A stretch of DNA of 9,618 nucleotides from DASWIV01 sp036397475. Lineage in GTDB: Bacteria; JAJVIF01; JAPKYR01. The notes beneath the pieces are model-generated. The model was not told the origin of the DNA, did no database searches, and was given only the letters and a program-made list of their open reading frames with translations. The stretch covers positions 1-9,618 of the forward strand of contig DASWIV010000021.1 in the NCBI GenBank assembly GCA_036397475.1. The letters are read 5' to 3'. How positions within the stretch are numbered: the stretch's first letter is position 1; each line of letters begins with the position of its first letter. The translations under genes were made by a program, and so were the position numbers. Of the stretch, positions 6,140-9,618 are shown in pieces.

Positions 6140-9100
6140 TCAGATCAGCTCATCGATCTTGTTTGTAAGAAGTGCCTCGCTACTCAGGCTTCCGAACTGC
6201 GACCAGCGTACCTGACCATCGCGGTCAGCCAGAACATGGAGCGGAATGTAGAATCCCGCACCCGCCCACGGGGCGTTCTGCTGGTAGTATGTTCCACACT
6301 GAATAACCCATGCTGTACAATCGTCCTCGGTGTAACCGTTATTGCTGTTCCAGTTAGTAACCCAGGCCTCGTCCTCGCTGCCATCTTCATCACAGAAGAA
6401 CTGGACAAAATCGTAGCTCTTGTACGTGTGGTAGATGTTTTTGAGAGTTGGCATCTCTGAGACACACGGTCCGCACCAGGTAGCCCAGAAGTTCAGGTAA
6501 ACCACGTTACCGTCTCCTCCGAAGTTAGTTGCTGAGTACGATGTGGGATTGATCGGTCCCACCCCGTAAATGGTCTGCAGAGTCGCAGACAGTAACATTT
6601 CATCAGTGCTGTTCGGATTGGAATTTGCAACCGCGAGTGTGGTTACCCACTGGTTGCAGGTACCCTCATCAAACATACCGAGACCGTCTGTCACCTTGAC
6701 CGTGATCTGAGTCTTGTACGCGCCTGTACCATCCGGATACCATATTGGCGTCGCGGAAGTAGGATCGTCAAACGATCCATCTGCGCATGTCCACAGGAAT
6801 GTATGAGTATCCCCTGGAGGAATCGGGTCCGTGAAATCCACGCTCAACGAAACAGCCTCATCATTGTTATTAACCTGGCTGGTCGTTCGTGAGTGATTGA
6901 CCGAAGTGATCTCCGGTGGCATGTTGGTGTCATCGAAAATCGTGAACTGGAACGGATCTGTAAGCAGGCTCTGCGCCGATTCATTATCGGTTAACCTGAG
7001 CTGCATCGTATATACACCGGCGTCCGCGAAATAATACTGAACGTTCATTCCGGTCTCTTCGTACGATCCATCCACATTGAGATCCCACTCGTAGTTCGTG
7101 ATAGATCCGTCCGGATCCTCGGAACACTGGGCTGAGAAATCAATATCTGTCTCGAACATGTAAGGCATTTCCGAAGTAATCTCGACACAACCGATCGGTG
7201 GATGATTCTGTACATTGATGGTAATCGGCGTATCGAGATCATCCTCGCCGCCGAAACTATCTGTCACTCTAAGGCTGACCTCGAATGTGCCATTTGATGA
7301 GTACATCTTGACCGGGTTGATGTCGTCCCCGGAATCGTAGCTATCCTCGAATACTCCGTCGCCGTCAAAATCCCAGCTGTAATCAACGACACTGTCGCCA
7401 CACGCCGAATTGGCATCCGATGAAGAAGTTGCGTCGAATGTAACACTGTCGCCGCCGTAGATATCGGTGACATCGGATGTTGCGCCGGCAACCGGCAGGT
7501 CATTTGTTATCATGACCGGGATAGGCGCGTCGATCATATCTTCGGCGCCTTCATCGTCGACAACCTTCATCATTACATCGAATGATCCGGGCGTATTGAA
7601 CATGGCTGTCGGCATGGATGGGTCGCCCGTGTAGGCATCGCCGTAAGTGCCGTCGCCATTGAAATCCCATAAATACTCTGCGATCGAGCCATCGGAGTCC
7701 ATACTCGCGGTGGCGTCGAAATCGATCTGGCCGCAGAGGTTTATATCCGTCGAAGTAGTCGCTTCCGCCGAGGCGGTCGGGCCTACATTCGGTACGTCTT
7801 CAATGTTAACTTCAATTTTTGTATCGAGTGTGTCCACTCCGCCTTCATCGTCGACAACTCTGAGGTCGACCATGAATACGCCAGGATTGGCAAACATGGC
7901 GGTCGGGGTCATTGGGTCGCCATTATAAGGATCGCCGAACAATCCGTCACCATTGAAATCCCACTGGTAATTCGTGATAACACCGTCGACATCGTATGAC
8001 GCAGATGCGTCGAAGCTGATGGTGTTATCTTCCAGGATATTGGTCTCGGATGTGGCTTCGGCAATCGCCACTGGAGGATCATTCGTCTCAAGCGTGACAA
8101 TAACCGTCACTGGATCGGATGTAGCCGATGTGGACTTGTCGTCAATGACCTTGAGCTTGACAAGGTATGTACCCGGATTCTGGTAGATCTTCGACGGGCT
8201 TATATCGTTGCCGGAAGCATAGGTATCACCATAGATTCCGTCACCGTTGAAGTCCCACTGGTAATCCGTGATAAGGCCATCGGAATCATAGCTCGCGCTG
8301 GCATCAAATTTAACCGAGTAACCCGTGTAAATTTCTGTAGTAGTCGTGGCTTCCATCAAAGCGACTGGAGGCTGGTTGAAGATTGGGTTAGTCGGTGAAA
8401 CATCCGTGATGTGCCTGTGATATCCCTTAAGCGCCGCATCGACACCTGTCAGGCCGGGATCGTAATTTCCGTCTTTTACAGCGACCGAGATCAATACGTC
8501 CAGATCGTCTGCGGACGCGAGTTCCGGAAGGATAAAATTGAAGTGATAAATTCCGGCACCATCCAAAACTTCATCCGGTCCAAGTGCTGAATCGCTGAAG
8601 AGTCCCGGAGACTCGATCATGAGCACCCCGTTGCCATCCATACCCTGCCAGTCTTTGACGGTGAGGGTGTAGCTTACATTTCCGCCGTGTTCGTCATCAG
8701 CGAACCATAGGGTGTTGTTGTCCTCGACAACCTGGATGTTCCACGGTTCAGCCTGGTTGGCTTCCATCGGAAAATCGTCGGGAAGATTAACCGGAGGCTT
8801 TACAGTCGGGGAAGCCCAGCTGCAATCGACTGCATAGTTGAATTTCAAGCCGCTCGCAAGAGAGATCTGGTAAGATCGCGTATTTGATTCGCCGGCCCTG
8901 AATAACGCGCGTGTTGCGGGATCCAGGTCCGCGAGACTGTCGACTGCTCCAAGCCCGTCGGCAAATAATTTGTAGCCGTTAAGCGTTGCAGCCATCGATG
9001 GTTCCATCACGCTTCCGAGTTTTCCATCCTGGTAGCCAAGAATTCCGCTTCCCATAAATTCAGCGGGATTCCACCATCGGGTGAATCCGTCGGCGTTAAT

Positions 9101-9598
9101 AAGTCTTGTTTCATGGGGTCCGGCGATTTTGATTGCCGGATCTGAGAATCCTGTTTCGGACCCATTGCTTATGAATATACCCTTTACATCGAACCCCGAG
9201 AAATTATCTTTTCCAGGAAAGGGATGCGTCATTATGATATCGACCGTCAGGACACCGTTACTTACTGATGGCGGTCCCGCGAGCCCGATATTCATAGATG
9301 CGCCTTCCAGCATCGGTACGAGGTTCAAATGCATTTCGCTTGTTCTCAGCGGAACGAATTCGACTTCATAAGTATCAGGATTAATTGAGATTTCATAATA
9401 ACCGAAAAGGGAATGTCCTTCGGTCATTTCATATTGTGCGGACGGCTGGTCCGGAGTGGTCAGGTCGACCTGGTCGTTCGGATTGTTTTCAATGTTATTT
9501 GAATTATTCGGAACAACCGGGCTCCCTGTATTCCCGGAACAACCGATAACCATAGCGAACAAAATCGCTAATGATGTTACGAGGAGCGTTCGTGTCAT
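6140..9598 (-). CDS. PKD-repeat lipoprotein with C-terminal thioredoxin/TlpA-like domain
   Basis: The ATG (9596-9598) has AAGGAGAG on the minus strand at 9604-9611. The 1152-residue protein starts with a hydrophobic signal and lipobox VIGC (Cys20), then an Asn/Pro-rich linker. It should be a lipid-anchored envelope protein. Residues about 58-400 form an N-terminal beta-rich domain with THPFPGKDNFSGFDVKG and FTRWWNPAEF. Five PKD domains follow (about 409-504, 507-600, 605-698, 701-797, 799-888), with the WDFNGDG motif at Trp448, 546, 644, 742 and 838 (WDLNVDG in the fifth). A divergent PKD/Ig-like domain covers 894-990. Residues 1000-1152 are TlpA-like: NFWATWCGPC (Cys1042, Cys1045) and a cis-proline-type loop around Pro1119 (YIPLHVLADRDG). 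A role in extracytoplasmic thiol redox, held out by adhesive-type domains, is inferred. It is a single-gene unit in this window. Confidence 0.95.
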   Translation of the reverse strand: MTRTLLVTSLAILFAMVIGCSGNTGSPVVPNNSNNIENNPNDQVDLTTPDQPSAQYEMTEGHSLFGYYEISINPDTYEVEFVPLRTSEMHLNLVPMLEGASMNIGLAGPPSVSNGVLTVDIIMTHPFPGKDNFSGFDVKGIFISNGSETGFSDPAIKIAGPHETRLINADGFTRWWNPAEFMGSGILGYQDGKLGSVMEPSMAATLNGYKLFADGLGAVDSLADLDPATRALFRAGESNTRSYQISLASGLKFNYAVDCSWASPTVKPPVNLPDDFPMEANQAEPWNIQVVEDNNTLWFADDEHGGNVSYTLTVKDWQGMDGNGVLMIESPGLFSDSALGPDEVLDGAGIYHFNFILPELASADDLDVLISVAVKDGNYDPGLTGVDAALKGYHRHITDVSPTNPIFNQPPVALMEATTTTEIYTGYSVKFDASASYDSDGLITDYQWDFNGDGIYGDTYASGNDISPSKIYQNPGTYLVKLKVIDDKSTSATSDPVTVIVTLETNDPPVAIAEATSETNILEDNTISFDASASYDVDGVITNYQWDFNGDGLFGDPYNGDPMTPTAMFANPGVFMVDLRVVDDEGGVDTLDTKIEVNIEDVPNVGPTASAEATTSTDINLCGQIDFDATASMDSDGSIAEYLWDFNGDGTYGDAYTGDPSMPTAMFNTPGSFDVMMKVVDDEGAEDMIDAPIPVMITNDLPVAGATSDVTDIYGGDSVTFDATSSSDANSACGDSVVDYSWDFDGDGVFEDSYDSGDDINPVKMYSSNGTFEVSLRVTDSFGGEDDLDTPITINVQNHPPIGCVEITSEMPYMFETDIDFSAQCSEDPDGSITNYEWDLNVDGSYEETGMNVQYYFADAGVYTMQLRLTDNESAQSLLTDPFQFTIFDDTNMPPEITSVNHSRTTSQVNNNDEAVSLSVDFTDPIPPGDTHTFLWTCADGSFDDPTSATPIWYPDGTGAYKTQITVKVTDGLGMFDEGTCNQWVTTLAVANSNPNSTDEMLLSATLQTIYGVGPINPTSYSATNFGGDGNVVYLNFWATWCGPCVSEMPTLKNIYHTYKSYDFVQFFCDEDGSEDEAWVTNWNSNNGYTEDDCTAWVIQCGTYYQQNAPWAGAGFYIPLHVLADRDGQVRWSQFGSLSSEALLTNKIDELI
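6143..6601 (-). other. TlpA/thioredoxin-like domain of the lipoprotein
   Basis: Residues 1000-1152 hold the WCGPC redox motif on a strand ending in NFWAT, with the helix SEMPTLKNIY after it and a late IPLHVLADRDGQV strand pair. The extra cysteines Cys1069, Cys1094 and Cys1101 are unusual for the family and could form a second disulfide. Confidence 0.88.
6935..8374 (-). repeat. Tandem PKD-coding repeat, 294-bp period
   Basis: The segment that codes for the WDFNGDG motif recurs at 7356, 7650, 7944 and 8238, each step exactly 294 bp (98 residues). The DNA around it is still similar (CCGTCACCATTGAAATCCCA and close variants). A fifth copy nearer the C-terminus is two residues shorter in spacing. 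The even register points to past duplication of one PKD unit and possible copy-number change by recombination. Confidence 0.85.
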
Positions 9599-9618
9599 CG
9601 GTTCTCTCCTTCAAATTA

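Noticed and set aside
7974..8186. Plus-strand open frames across the PKD region
   Set aside because: They are antisense shadows created by the repetitive, codon-biased PKD-coding DNA.
1..9618. tRNA or rRNA gene as integration target
   Set aside because: No cloverleaf with a matching T-arm motif or rRNA segment was seen in the gaps.

Overview
The window looks like a small integrated mobile element, or accessory block, lying beside an ordinary chromosomal gene of a Gram-negative-type bacterium. The chromosomal marker is the right-hand minus-strand gene. It encodes a lipoprotein with a lipobox, a tandem array of PKD domains and a C-terminal thioredoxin/TlpA-like domain. Such PKD-rich lipoproteins are known from environmental and uncultured bacterial lineages. 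I cannot name the phylum from sequence alone.

Layout. Positions 2-1250 hold two overlapping plus-strand genes: the 3' end of an unknown gene, then a 312-residue protein with a probable winged-helix C-terminus. A regulatory-looking gap (1251-1372) follows, with an AT-rich hairpin and four TCGACG repeats about one helical turn apart. Positions 1373-1853 hold two small proteins of 58 and 100 residues that are 1 nt apart. Position 1959 starts a 529-residue P-loop AAA+/SF3-like ATPase with a C-terminal winged-helix-like tail, probably the replication helicase of the element. Positions 3549-3758 form a structured gap with repeated ACTCCGG motifs, a terminator-like hairpin, a very AT-rich core, a promoter-like sequence and a perfect 13-bp inverted repeat. 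Then come a 174-residue zinc-ribbon protein (3759-4283) and a 561-residue large serine recombinase (4406-6091).

A hairpin terminator at 6092-6118 separates the recombinase from the convergent lipoprotein gene (6140-9598, minus strand). The lipoprotein has four PKD domains in exact 294-bp register, a fifth with a slightly shorter spacing, and a divergent sixth.

How the genes fit together (inference): the recombinase would catalyse integration and excision, the ATPase would drive element replication or maintenance, and the zinc-ribbon protein and the two small proteins would be accessory or regulatory. No relaxase, capsid, terminase or known defence gene is visible, so this is closer to a minimal replicating integrative element or phage-satellite-like unit than to a complete prophage or conjugative element. 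Whether the two genes at 2-1250 are its cargo or belong to the host flank cannot be decided here. No pair of attachment sites could be identified.
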